The position numbers and the translations under genes are program-made. DNA of 64,000 nucleotides, taken from NCBI GenBank assembly GCA_030142905.1, contig JASJOG010000079.1, positions 1,011,001 to 1,075,000 of the forward strand. The letters run 5' to 3'. The notes beneath the pieces were generated by a model. It worked only from the letters and a program-made list of their open reading frames with translations, was not told the origin of the DNA and ran no database searches. This document shows positions 55,240 through 64,000 of this stretch, in pieces. Numbering within the stretch: position 1 is the first letter of the stretch; each line of letters starts with the position of its first letter. The DNA is from Heliopora coerulea. Taxonomy: Eukaryota > Cnidaria > Anthozoa > Scleralcyonacea > Helioporidae.

Positions 55240-55725
55240 GCTGGAATCCTAGGTGATAACCTATGAGAATGCTCCACTTTTAAGACAGAAAGTCTGGTCA
55301 TCTAATAAAAAATCTTTCTTTAAAGCAAAATGAATGAGAAATTTGATTGGAAAGCAACACGACATATCATAAGCCCACAGCTAATAGAAGGTCTTGACAA
55401 CATCATTCATTTTTTAATAATTTGATTGTGAGGATGGATCTCTTAGCATTTGTTAAGCCGTTAAAGGTTATTCTCACCGAACGCTTTGTTTTAATAAAAC
55501 AGAATTGAAATTTTAAACCTAGATATCACGACAAAAAAAATTTAAATATAAAATAATTTCCGTTTGGATTGTTGTTATGGCGAAAAGGTGTGTGGTGCTT
55601 TTCATTGCATTCATTCTTCCAATTATAGTAAGGACGATTTCTTCCTTTGACAATTTTGAAAAATTATTAATCTTACTCGGATTCTCGAGAGGGTTTGTTT
55701 CGTACATGTATTTCTAGTTTTACGT
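55240..55725 (+). repeat. Unknown ABC repeat: right A-B block
   Basis: Same orientation as 50281-50872. Block A has GGTTATTCTCACCGAACG; block B has AATTATAGTAAGGACGAT, ACTCGGATTCTCGAGAGGGT and TATTTCTAGT. With the LINE removed, the locus reads A-B-C-A-B, so A-B acts like a direct terminal repeat. Confidence 0.6.
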
Positions 55726-56127
55726 CTACATATTTTGACATGCATGCATACGGAAGTTATTTACAAGTAAATCATGTGAGTAATAAATTTATCTGCTAAA
55801 ACCCGACATGCATGGCCTAAATGCACTTCAAGGCTTTCATTGGTCGAAACAAAGTGTGGGTTTGCATTCTCAGGACTGAAAGTGTTATTTTTAGCCGGGA
55901 GGCCTTGAAGTTGCATTTTTGCAACTGGTCTCAGTCGCGTTTTTATCAAATATAATTTTCCATCTCTATAACTTTAATAAACAAGAGTGCAAATAATTTT
56001 ATTTTTACTTAGAAAGAAAGATGTCAAGCCAAGGGAGAATTGACCGGTCAAATGGCTAGTCATAAAGACATTTGGATGGACCAAGCATTAAATTAAGCCA
56101 ATGACTGGCAGTAATTTGCATGTTTAA

Positions 56128-56193
<66 letters not shown>

Positions 56194-56700
56194 ATGTTCG
56201 TGTGTGTATGTTTGTGTGTGTGTGTCATCCCATTAATTGAGTGTAAATGCCAAATATTTTAAGTAACCTCCATTTGTACTCCCTTAAATGTTTTAATATA
56301 TTGGAAAGAATGTTTGGCATTTAAACCGTACTAATATTGATGACAATATTGTAATAATAATGATATTGTTTGCTAATAAGAAAATTACCAGCGTTATTTT
56401 ATTTTTAGCATTTTGTACATTAATAAAATTAATTGAACTATGTTTGCTTCATGTTTTATTCTTTGTGTAGTTCTAGTCACATGTGAAAATTACACATGTG
56501 ATCACGGGTAAGTATTTCACATGTAGACATTTCTGCTCTGCCTTCTTCATCACGTTAATGTATTTTTACGGTTGATGGTGTGTTGATATCATTCAATTTT
56601 CATATCAGCATGTAGTATGTACGTACGAAATTGCGGAAACCACTGAGTATTTCGATAAAATACACAACAACGGTAACTCCAAAAATCGATAGCATATTTA
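55726..56700. other. Spacer with (TA)n tract
   Basis: A TA/TATG/TGTG microsatellite occupies about 56117-56225. No coding sequence is seen. Confidence 0.5.
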
Positions 56701-56708
56701 ATTTATTC

Positions 56709-56739
56709 TACGTTTCGACTAGGCTTTAGTCATCTTCAA
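56709..56739 (-). ncRNA. Hammerhead-like motif 3' of a GIY-YIG remnant
   Basis: Minus strand: TTGAAGA (56739-56733; first core C is T), an extra T, GACT pairing with AGTC, then GAAACGTAG. It lies about 35 bases 3' of the GIY-YIG frame. It is unlikely to cut as is. Confidence 0.4.
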
Positions 56740-56769
56740 TTGTATACGCATGTACACAATTTTTACAAA

Positions 56770-57129
56770 CTACTCAAAGATATAAAATAAAGACAAATTA
56801 AACGAATGTACGCTAAGGGTAAATGGGATCATATTGGTAGTCATAACTTCAAAGTCATTATTACATGGTCTTTCTGCTTGTTGATTTCCGGTTTTCCAGT
56901 TTGAATGAAGAAACCTTTGAACCTCAGTTGGAATTCTGAAGTATTGGTATCTGGTATTTGGACGTAAGCTGTTTTTGACGATGTTAGAAATTTGGGAGAG
57001 CTGTGAATATGTTTGTAGATCTTGAAATTTTATCATGTTGCGGATTCTTATTTGGAGATGTCGGTGCGTTTCTCCAATATAACCGGAGTTACATCCCTCA
57101 TATGTAAAACGATAGGTTATTGTAATTGA
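56770..57129 (-). pseudogene. Penelope-like GIY-YIG endonuclease, truncated by a hAT insertion
   Basis: The minus strand from 57129 reads TYRFTYEGCNSGYIGETHRH then LQIRIRNMIKFQDLQTY, SNIVKNSLRPNTRYQYFRIP and ends at 56770. YRFTYEGC plus YIGET is the GIY-YIG signature with a Cys-type linker; the conserved Arg is present. The apparent N-terminal residues before 57129 come from the neighbouring element. The expected upstream RT is absent. Confidence 0.75.
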
Positions 57130-58340
57130 CAGGAGCGGATAAAGGATTTTCTTTGACCAGGTTCTAAGTGCCAAAGGCGTATATGTCTAAGGGATCCTGG
57201 GGCATGCCCCCCAGAAAATTTTTGATTTTGAGAAGCCCAGGAACATGTTTCCCTACATTTTGGGAGGACAATTTTTGGAAAAAAAATATTGCTGGATAGA
57301 TAAACTTTTGAGTAACGCAAGCAGATAAGGTGCATTCTATCTGGTGCACCAAATAATAAAATGATTATCGGACCATTGCCACTAAGATATTATGTCAGCA
57401 AAGCTGCAACTGAAACCGGATATTCTGGACTATAATCAATACACGATATTGTACATACAATGGACCAAGGAAACAAATGGCGTCAAAAGCTTGACAATTT
57501 TTGCCAAACAATCAATACGAGCAGTCCATCTTGTGCAACAAACTTCAAACTTGGGCAACTATGCTTTAATTTTATTGACCAAGGGACCATGACATTTGAG
57601 GAAATTGAAAAAAAGTCAGAACGTTTTCAAACAGGTCCCATCATATTCAGCACAAGTTGCAATGAACAAGTACTGTATTAGTAACACACAGGTTCATTCG
57701 ATGATTCATACTGTGACCATAGACACCTTTACTAAATTCTAGCTGAACAAGGGTTTGAAACACCGACATACCATCCCACTATGTTACCAGTAACATCACA
57801 AACGACTGCAGCAGTAACTCATGGACAATCTAAGCTCTGATAAAGTATTAATGATTATCTGATTGATTGCTTCTGTAGTTGTCCCTTCTTCACAAAGGTG
57901 GTAACCTACAAATCCTTCACAGTTGTTTTTGCCATATCAACAAATCTAATAACCAAATGCAAATTTTCTTTGTGCAGAATATTGACAGCTCCGTCTGGTA
58001 TTAATGCCAAATACTTGTTGGCTTTAATTTTGGCCAAAATATTTGACATAATATTTATTTCCACAGTGGCAATCATTTCTGTTTTTCTGATTATCTTAGA
58101 GATGTACAATGCATTTCGTGACGCATTTTTAAGATGTACTTTTAGAGCTTGGTCACCACTATGAATTCTAAATGCTAACAAGGCATTTAAAGCTGCCTTG
58201 AAGGTTCAGTGAGTTTGGATCATTCACCTCGTGGTCACTCCGACCTCTGAGTCTTGAAAGAAACTGATATCCTCCACACAGAATTAATGTCTTGATGAGA
58301 GACTTCATAATTTCGCGATTCTTATTTACTTGTGCTTGTA
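57130..58340 (-). pseudogene. hAT-type transposase (TTF/DUF4371 type), broken
   Basis: The minus strand from about 58250 reads FRIHSGDQALKVHLKNASRN, ALYISKIIRKTEMIATVEIN, NILAKIKANKYLALIPDGAV and NKENLHLVIRFVD-like text (here LHKENLHLVIRFVDMAKTTV): the DUF4371 part of hAT transposases. Later pieces in other frames continue the catalytic core (CDVTGNIVGWYVGVSN, then FSKGVYGHSMNHRMNLCVTN). The element edge at 57130, CAGGAGCGGATAAAGGATTT, is a typical hAT end, and the Penelope fragment stops exactly there. The other end was not found. In the DUF4371 segment the usual acidic LADEA is PDGAV, so a catalytic Asp region is damaged. Confidence 0.75.
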
Positions 58341-59421
58341 TTAACTAGTTCAGCAGCTATGATTAATCCGAACTTTCTGCGTAAAATTAGCTATGGCTAT
58401 GACAGAATAGTCTCACTGTTGTCAACCTCGTAAGCGAAGATTTCACCGCACACCATTCTGCAGCCAAAGTAAGGAAGACAAAACGCTCTATAATATTTTG
58501 AAAGTTCTTATGTGTTTGCTTAGGTGCGATAGCATAAAGAGTTGCCGTGCTTGTACAATCAGTCTTTGAAAGTCAATCCAACGTAAGTCGTGTTTTTGTT
58601 GTTCTTTTCATTCTAAACTTGGGCTCTACATATCAGGTTTACGATGAGGCATTCTGCTTGTAGGAAACACTTCTCCTTTGTTCTGCAGTTTCATATCCGA
58701 TTTCGGTTTTCGCCCAAAAAAACGGAATATGCATCTGCAGAACAAAGGAAACGTGCGCCCCACAAGGCAGTCCCTAATTGTTAATTATTTATAAAATGTT
58801 AATTATTTACAAGAGTCGGTCAAGAGAAGTTAACTCGTGATTGGCTGCTTATTATTTGTTTTTATGCCGGCATTTCGCAAATGGTTCTGACTGTTTATTG
58901 TGGAGCATGGATTTATCAGCATTAAGTGTGCAGAGTTTACCATGAGACATAAATTACAAGTGGATGGACCTTTTTTGTATAGGCTTGGGTTGTTTATGAC
59001 CAACTATTTAATTCAGAATTTAGTGGTATTGTCCTTTACCTCCTATATGTACTTTGGAAGCACTGAGTCGTGCAAATAGTTGCGATATTAATTGATATAT
59101 AATCAATAAGGCACGCAGCATTATTGGATATAATGCAGGTAGCTGTAGCCGCAGGCCGTAGCAGCCTGTATCATATCCAATAATGCTGTGAGCCGAAGTT
59201 GTTATCTTTTACTAATTACTGACCTTCATTGTAAATCATTATGCTTTCACTGCATTATATCAGAGAATGAAACTAGCAAAATTTGACAAACGCTACTTGC
59301 ATAATTTTGCTCCGTGCGTTCGCATATTTAATGGCGAGAGAAAACAATAGGTTTCGATGCGGGTCAGTAATTACAAGAAATTAGCTAATCAATGATGTAA
59401 TAGTGGTAGCTTGATAGTTAT
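58341..59421. other. Spacer with a foldback
   Basis: At 59118-59206, AGCATTATTGGATATAATGC pairs, with two mismatches, with the reverse complement near 59185-59206 (CATATCCAATAATGCT) around a GC-rich loop. No gene recognised. Confidence 0.5.
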
Positions 59422-59655
59422 GTTCTTTATACGCATGCTCTCAAGCTATTCTCTCAGAAAAACGTTCTGAGTCCCTGACGGGAATCAAACCCGTAACCTT
59501 TTGATCGCCGTTGAGATGTTCTAACCATTGAGTTACACAGACCCAGATGGTGAGCGAAGTTTACATCTATGTACTGGTTCATATTCGATTCGATTCCCGT
59601 CAGGGAGTCAGAAAGTTTTTCTGAGAGAATAGCTTGAGAGCATGCGTATAAAGAA
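59422..59655. mobile_element. tRNA-like foldback element, copy 2
   Basis: Terminal inverted repeats of about 65 bases: TTCTTTATACGCATGCTCTC, then AAGCTATTCTCTCAG and CCCTGACGGGAATC. On the minus strand the longer half reads a SINE-like head: box A-like GTAACTCAATGGTTAGAAC and box B-like GGGTTTGATTCCCG. The tail matches the element at 43677. Confidence 0.75.
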
Positions 59656-59693
59656 TTAGCTGAGTATTGTACTGTACAGGACTGTACTGTAAT

Positions 59694-59721
59694 TGTCCCC
59701 CAATTAAGCTATTGGGGGACA
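59694..59721. repeat. Perfect hairpin just before a LINE start codon
   Basis: TGTCCCCCAAT pairs with ATTGGGGGACA around TAAGCT; the likely LINE start codon is at 59724, three bases downstream. Confidence 0.75.
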
Positions 59722-59723
59722 AT

Positions 59724-60989
59724 ATGGCGGTCACGCTTTGCCGTAGCTCCAAGGTTTTAAGAAGTTTTCTGCTTTTTGGCTTAGCTTTAATGCACCTAAA
59801 TATCATCCATAATGCAGTTAAGTATCCTCTTCATCGGTACATTGCTTTGTTTGTACCAGAAACACTAAATACTGCAACTGAGGGCGATATTTGTCTCCGT
59901 ACTTTTGGCGGCGACTTCAATTTCAAGTCGGCGGCTTCTGGCAGTTTTTGTAGACTCAAGGGTTCCTGGAGTTCAAGCAGAGCTTCGTACTATGCAAACT
60001 CGGTGGCTACTAGACGGATACTTTTGCTCTCTGGTAATATTGAGCTAAACCCTGGATGGCAAGGCATATTTGCGGAAGGTGAAGATTATTTATTGAACTT
60101 TGCGAGTGGGGTCAACTGTGGCTCGAATAATTTAAGTATAGCACAATTGAATGTTCGAAGCTTGAGGAATAAGATGGATGAAATCAGACTATTACTTAAA
60201 GTGAGTCGCTTCGACATTCTAGCAATAACTGAAACCTTCTTGGACGAGAGTATATCGGACAAGCAATTACATGTGGATAATTACAAGATTGTTAGAAGGG
60301 ATAGAAATACGGGTCAGGACGGAGGTGGCTGTTTGATTTACATTGCGAGCCATATTTGTTATTCAAGACTTAAATCCCTGGAGCCTCCTGATATTGAATT
60401 GATTTGGATTAAAATTATGCAAAATTCGTCTGCGTTGATTTTAGGAAATTGTTATCGACCTCCTTCTGACTTCCAGTTCTACAACCGATTTTATGATTGT
60501 CTGGAGAAAGTGTGGCTTAAGCATAGGAATGTGTTGCTCGTCGGCGATTTCAATTCGGACTATTTTCGTAGCTACGAGGATGTTAAATCATATGCCGGCA
60601 GGAAATTACAAGACATATTGCAGCAATTTAACTATTGTGTGATGAACGATAGGAACCAGCCAACAAGGGTTACAAGTGACACACAAACCCTGATCGACTT
60701 GGTTATTACAAGTAGGCCGGAGATTATCAAGGGAGTTATTAAAACAACTGAGTTGGGAATCTCAGATCATAAGCTGGTTCTTGCTAGAATATGGTCCAAA
60801 ATAAAAAGGCCGCCTCCAAAAATAGTCAGAGCCCGCACCTTCAAGAGATTTGACCGGGCAGCTTTTGTGAAGGATGTCGAGAATGCACCTTGGTCAGTCT
60901 GTTCCGTGTTAAATGACCCGGACGACTGCTATTGGGTGTGGTCACACATATTCAATGATATCTGTCAGGTGCACGCGCCTTACAGGTAA
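59724..60989 (+). CDS. CR1/L2-type LINE N-terminal region and endonuclease
   Basis: From the ATG at 59724 the protein has a hydrophobic N-terminal stretch (SKVLRSFLLFGLALMHLNII), a 2A-like motif at about 60026-60060 (LLLSGNIELNPGW; the working form needs D-x-E-x-N-P-G-P, so both the Asp and the last Pro are changed), and an apurinic-type endonuclease. Motifs: LSIAQLNVRSLRNKMDE (Asn), FDILAITETFLDESI (Glu), GNCYRPPSDF, NVLLVGDFNSDYF (Asp, Asn), TQTLIDLVITS (Asp), and LGISDHKLVLA (Asp-His). All catalytic residues are intact. It ends HAPYR then TAA. An earlier in-frame ATG at 59667 lies in non-element sequence. This domain nicks the target for reverse transcription. Confidence 0.85.
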   Translation: MAVTLCRSSKVLRSFLLFGLALMHLNIIHNAVKYPLHRYIALFVPETLNTATEGDICLRTFGGDFNFKSAASGSFCRLKGSWSSSRASYYANSVATRRILLLSGNIELNPGWQGIFAEGEDYLLNFASGVNCGSNNLSIAQLNVRSLRNKMDEIRLLLKVSRFDILAITETFLDESISDKQLHVDNYKIVRRDRNTGQDGGGCLIYIASHICYSRLKSLEPPDIELIWIKIMQNSSALILGNCYRPPSDFQFYNRFYDCLEKVWLKHRNVLLVGDFNSDYFRSYEDVKSYAGRKLQDILQQFNYCVMNDRNQPTRVTSDTQTLIDLVITSRPEIIKGVIKTTELGISDHKLVLARIWSKIKRPPPKIVRARTFKRFDRAAFVKDVENAPWSVCSVLNDPDDCYWVWSHIFNDICQVHAPYR

Positions 60990-62963
60990 GTTAAAATTAG
61001 GAGTGTCTCGGTACCTTGGATAACACCGCAAATACGGCATTTGATGAATAAACGCTTTAAAACACTTAAAAAGGCACGACGTTTGGGTGATCCGAATCTG
61101 TGGGTTGAGTATCGGGAATTGCGGAATAGAGTGACCAAGGAAGTGAGGCTCTCTAAGAGCAAGCACTATTTGGAACTGTTCAATGAAGTGAAAGATTGTA
61201 AATCCTACTGGAGACTGGTAAAAAATGCGAAAAACGGCAAATCAATTGCCCCAATATTAGGGATCAGAAATGCGGACGGAAAAGTTGTTACATCCGACCT
61301 GGACAAGGCAAACATACTTAATGAGCATTTTTCAACTATTGGCGAAAAACTGGCAAACGAACTGCCGAATACCGATTTGACTCAAAGTAACGTTCATGTT
61401 TCTATCGTCGCGCCTTGTATTATGAGCATAAATTTATCGTATGAGGGTATTGTTAGTTCGATGGCTAAGTTGAAAGCCGACAAAGCCTCTGGACCCGACA
61501 GTATTGCCCCAAAACTTTTAAAGTTCGCTGGTGATTCGATTATTCCATCCTTGTTGTCTGTGTTTGATATAAGCGCCACCTGCAACACTGTACTGGCTAC
61601 ATGGAAGGCTGCAAACATTTCAGCACTCTATAAAAGTGACGATGAAACTGATAAGCATAATTATAGGCCTATTTCGCTTCTAAGTGTGCCAGGAAAATTG
61701 ATGGAGTCTATGGTGGCGTCAACTATTACCACGCATGTCACTGGACAGGGACTTGAGAATTCTCACCAGTGGGCGTATAAAAAAGGTCATTCCACTGAAC
61801 TGTTGCTAGTGAAGATAACGGAGGACTGGAGACGAGCGCTTGACAAGAAATATGTTGTAGGTGTGGTTTTCGTAGACTTTCGAAAGGCGTTTGATGTGAT
61901 TCCCCACTCCGTTCCACTCCGAAAACTTCAGAGTCTTGGTGTAGCTGGGGACTTATGGTGTTGGATAAGGGATTATCTCTCTGGAAGAACGCATATGACA
62001 ACGATTAACAGGCGTCAATCTCAAGCTATGCCAGTCACTTTTGGTGTGCCACAGGGGTCTGTGCTTGGCCCCACCCTGTTTTCCCTCTTTTGCAATGACC
62101 TTCCAATATCACTGAGGGAATAGATGGCGACCCACAGCTTCACATGTATGCAGACGATACCATCGTTTATTTGTCGGCTCCGACTTATGATCTGGTGGCT
62201 TCCAAGTTAAATGAAGTCCTAGCGAGGTTATATACATGGTGTTGTGAGAATTGTCTCAATCCCCATCCTACCAAGACGGAGTATATGCTGCTCAGTGGAC
62301 GAAGGCAATTGATTTGGCCAAAACAAGCGATTAAGAGAGGAAGTTATCGAGGAGGTTGTTTCTACAAGATGTTTAGGTGTCCAGATAGACAATGCTCTTA
62401 AATGGGATCATCATGTTCCGGAACTAGCGAAGTTGTTTACGCAGAAGTTGAACTTACTTAAATCATTGTACTTCCTGCCTAGACAGGCGAGAACTGATTT
62501 CTATTTTGGGATTATTTTGCCCTCTGTTACGTATGGTATGTTAGTTTGGGGCTCTTGTGGTCAAGTACTTTTTTCTAACCTGGAATCTATACATGTCAGA
62601 GCGGCAAAAATAATATTTAAATTGGATTGGTGGACGCCAGGCAAGGACGTTCTTGCCACAGCAAAATGGAATACCTTAGAGATTATGTATGAGAAACGAT
62701 TATTAATTTTAGCGTATCAGGCTTATTATCATCTTTTACCATGTCCTATGAATTGTCTTTTTGAAACGTATGTAACTAGCTATGATCTCAGGAGGAAAAT
62801 GACCTTTAAGTTACCCAGGTCTAACACTGATATGGTTAGGAAATCATGCTCATACAAGTCAATTATTCGGTGGAATGCCCTAGAAAACCAAATGAGATCA
62901 ATTCATAATATTGACACTTTTAAAAAGTCACTCAAGTGTATTTTTAAGCCACATATATTATAG
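60990..62963 (+). pseudogene. CR1/L2-type LINE reverse transcriptase
   Basis: The frame continues after the single stop (VPWITPQIRHLMNKRFKTLK), then gives a linker and RT: KLKADKASGPDSIAPKLLKF, NYRPISLLSVPGKLMESMV, VGVVFVDFRKAFDVIPHSVP (motif A), MPVTFGVPQGSVLGPTLFSL (motif B), a shift, HMYADDTIVYL (motif C, about 62145; Asp-Asp intact), a second shift near 62380 (GVQIDNALKWDHHVPELAKL), then the C-terminal thumb-like part KSLYFLPRQARTDFYFGIIL and SYKSIIRWNALENQ, ending with TAG-type stop at 62961-62963. With one stop and two shifts over 3 kb it is the youngest-looking LINE here. Confidence 0.85.
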
Positions 62964-63113
62964 TGATATATTGTGTAGAATTTCTTATTGTTGTAAATAT
63001 GTAGAATTCTTATATTAGCTTTATTGTGATTAGTTAGGAAGTTTAATTCTATTGTTATGTATACGACCACATCAGCTTTGCTGAATTTTTAATCTTGTTT
63101 AAATAAATGCTAA

Positions 63114-64000
63114 AAATGCTGTTGTGCAATAAGTGACGTTCACAACAATCATAGAAACTAAGATTTACATGGGGATGATAAAGTATCGATTCAAGACACG
63201 ATTTAACAACCATTAACTTTCCTTTAAATATCGCAAACATTTACAAGAAACACTTCTCTCAAAGTGCTGATAGTATATAATGGCCTATAGCCCATAATTC
63301 TCAATTAAGTTATCTATGATCAAGAAAAGCAATCTTATAAAATGCAGGCCCATCCTGCGGTAATTTAAGTCTCACAGCAAAACTGTGCATATTTAATGCC
63401 GATAAATCTATTCTACGCAATATACGGTTAGAACTACTTACGAAGTACCAGTATGAAAGCAAATGGTACTCGGCCAATAACAATTCACCTTTCGAGGACA
63501 AACTCTTATAAATAGTTAACATTTATGATATTAGCTTAGGTCAGATGATGGCATTTTAGCGTTAAACTGCAGTAACGTTTTAGTTTTTTTTACATTCCCT
63601 TAAGCTATAACACACAGCTGGTTGATGAACAAACATAAAGCTATAGCTCAGCTGTATAGTTACACCCATGCTCACGTTTAGTCAATGCACAGATATTTAT
63701 ATACGATATGACCACATAACTGAGAAACCCCAATTCCCTATCGAATATCCTTTGCTTGTGTTGGAACGTTCATCTTAATGTATCATGCACAACTCTGCAA
63801 AATGAACGAAAAAATAGGGAAAAAAACTAACTAAAGATAGTCTACACCCGACCAAATACTTTTCGGAAATTTATTGGTATTAATAATTTAGCAGTTTCCG
63901 ACTACTACTCCGCAACAAGAACTATACCAGCGATTCTTTTGATGGAATTAAATCTTTCGCATTTCGACAGAATTCGCTCTTCATTAAATGGTCAAAGTTG
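63114..64000. other. Spacer to window end
   Basis: No supported coding or repeat feature. Confidence 0.4.

Larger units (their letters stand above)
59694..63113 (+). mobile_element. CR1/L2-type LINE, nearly intact
   Basis: One strand carries endonuclease, RT and C-terminal domain. The 3' end (63060-63113) has ACGACCACATCAGCTTTGCT and a AAATAAATGCTAAAA end typical of CR1/L2-type elements. Endonuclease and RT segments are in the same frame, separated by one in-frame TAA (60987-60989). Only two frameshifts follow (near 62120 and 62380). A target duplication was not found, so the exact ends are approximate. Confidence 0.85.

Noticed and set aside
52030..55301. Long minus-strand frames, up to 223 residues (52850-53521)
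   Set aside because: Antisense shadows of the RTE-type LINE; their Ser/His/Pro-rich composition comes from the G-rich coding strand.

Overview
This window looks like nuclear DNA of an invertebrate animal. It is AT-rich, full of (TA)n, (CA)n and (CTAT)n microsatellites, and almost all recognisable coding sequence is transposon-derived. The mix of element types (several Penelope-like families, RTE-type and CR1/L2-type LINEs, a short-LTR Gypsy element, Tc1/IS630, hAT and pogo-like DNA transposons, tRNA-derived SINEs, and a HIRAN-domain relic inside a DNA transposon) suggests a cnidarian. That is inference from the repeat content; no species-diagnostic gene is present.

Layout. 1-14 kb: a leader repeat, a hAT-like scrap, a broken Tc1/IS630-type transposase (2314-3330, minus), a 2.8 kb element with about 450 bp inverted ends (4226-7030), tRNA-derived SINEs (8.1-8.5 and 13.8-14.0 kb), two candidate host exons (about 1.2 and 9.2 kb) and one copy of an unknown repeat (12.1-13.3 kb). 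14.3-18.1 kb: two head-to-head 3' ends of one Penelope-like element, each with the same well-formed hammerhead ribozyme, then a broken Penelope-like element of another lineage with RT and GIY-YIG. 22.8-24.2 kb: a TA-flanked pogo/Tigger-like element holding a degenerate HIRAN domain. 25.4-31.0 kb: an old Gypsy LTR element (minus) with a CATA target duplication and an insertion inside its RT. 31.0-32.5 kb: Penelope fragments and an array of short motifs. 35.1-37.4 kb: the only convincing host gene, a two-exon minus-strand gene for an 85-residue secreted peptide (signal peptide, acidic proregion, basic Tyr/Gly/Arg/Lys-rich C-terminus) with a TATA box. 40.7-49.1 kb: Penelope leader, GIY-YIG and inverted-pair fragments, a near-perfect 307 bp tandem duplication, microsatellites and SINEs. 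50.3-55.7 kb: an RTE-type LINE with a clear target-site duplication, inserted into an unknown repeat with LTR-like direct ends. 56.7-58.3 kb: a Penelope GIY-YIG fragment cut by a hAT element. 59.7-63.1 kb: a nearly intact CR1/L2-type LINE.

Recurring theme. Besides the two well-formed hammerheads, about ten positions carry a hammerhead-like core (CUGANGA, one extra nucleotide, a short stem, then GAAACGU). They lie just downstream of GIY-YIG remnants or just upstream of the start codon of short hydrophobic leader ORFs. This fits tandem or inverted Penelope-like copies, whose pseudo-LTRs are known to carry hammerheads.

Two observations deserve most attention: the secreted charge-partitioned peptide gene at 35.1-37.4 kb, and the ribozyme plus leader-peptide architecture of the Penelope families.
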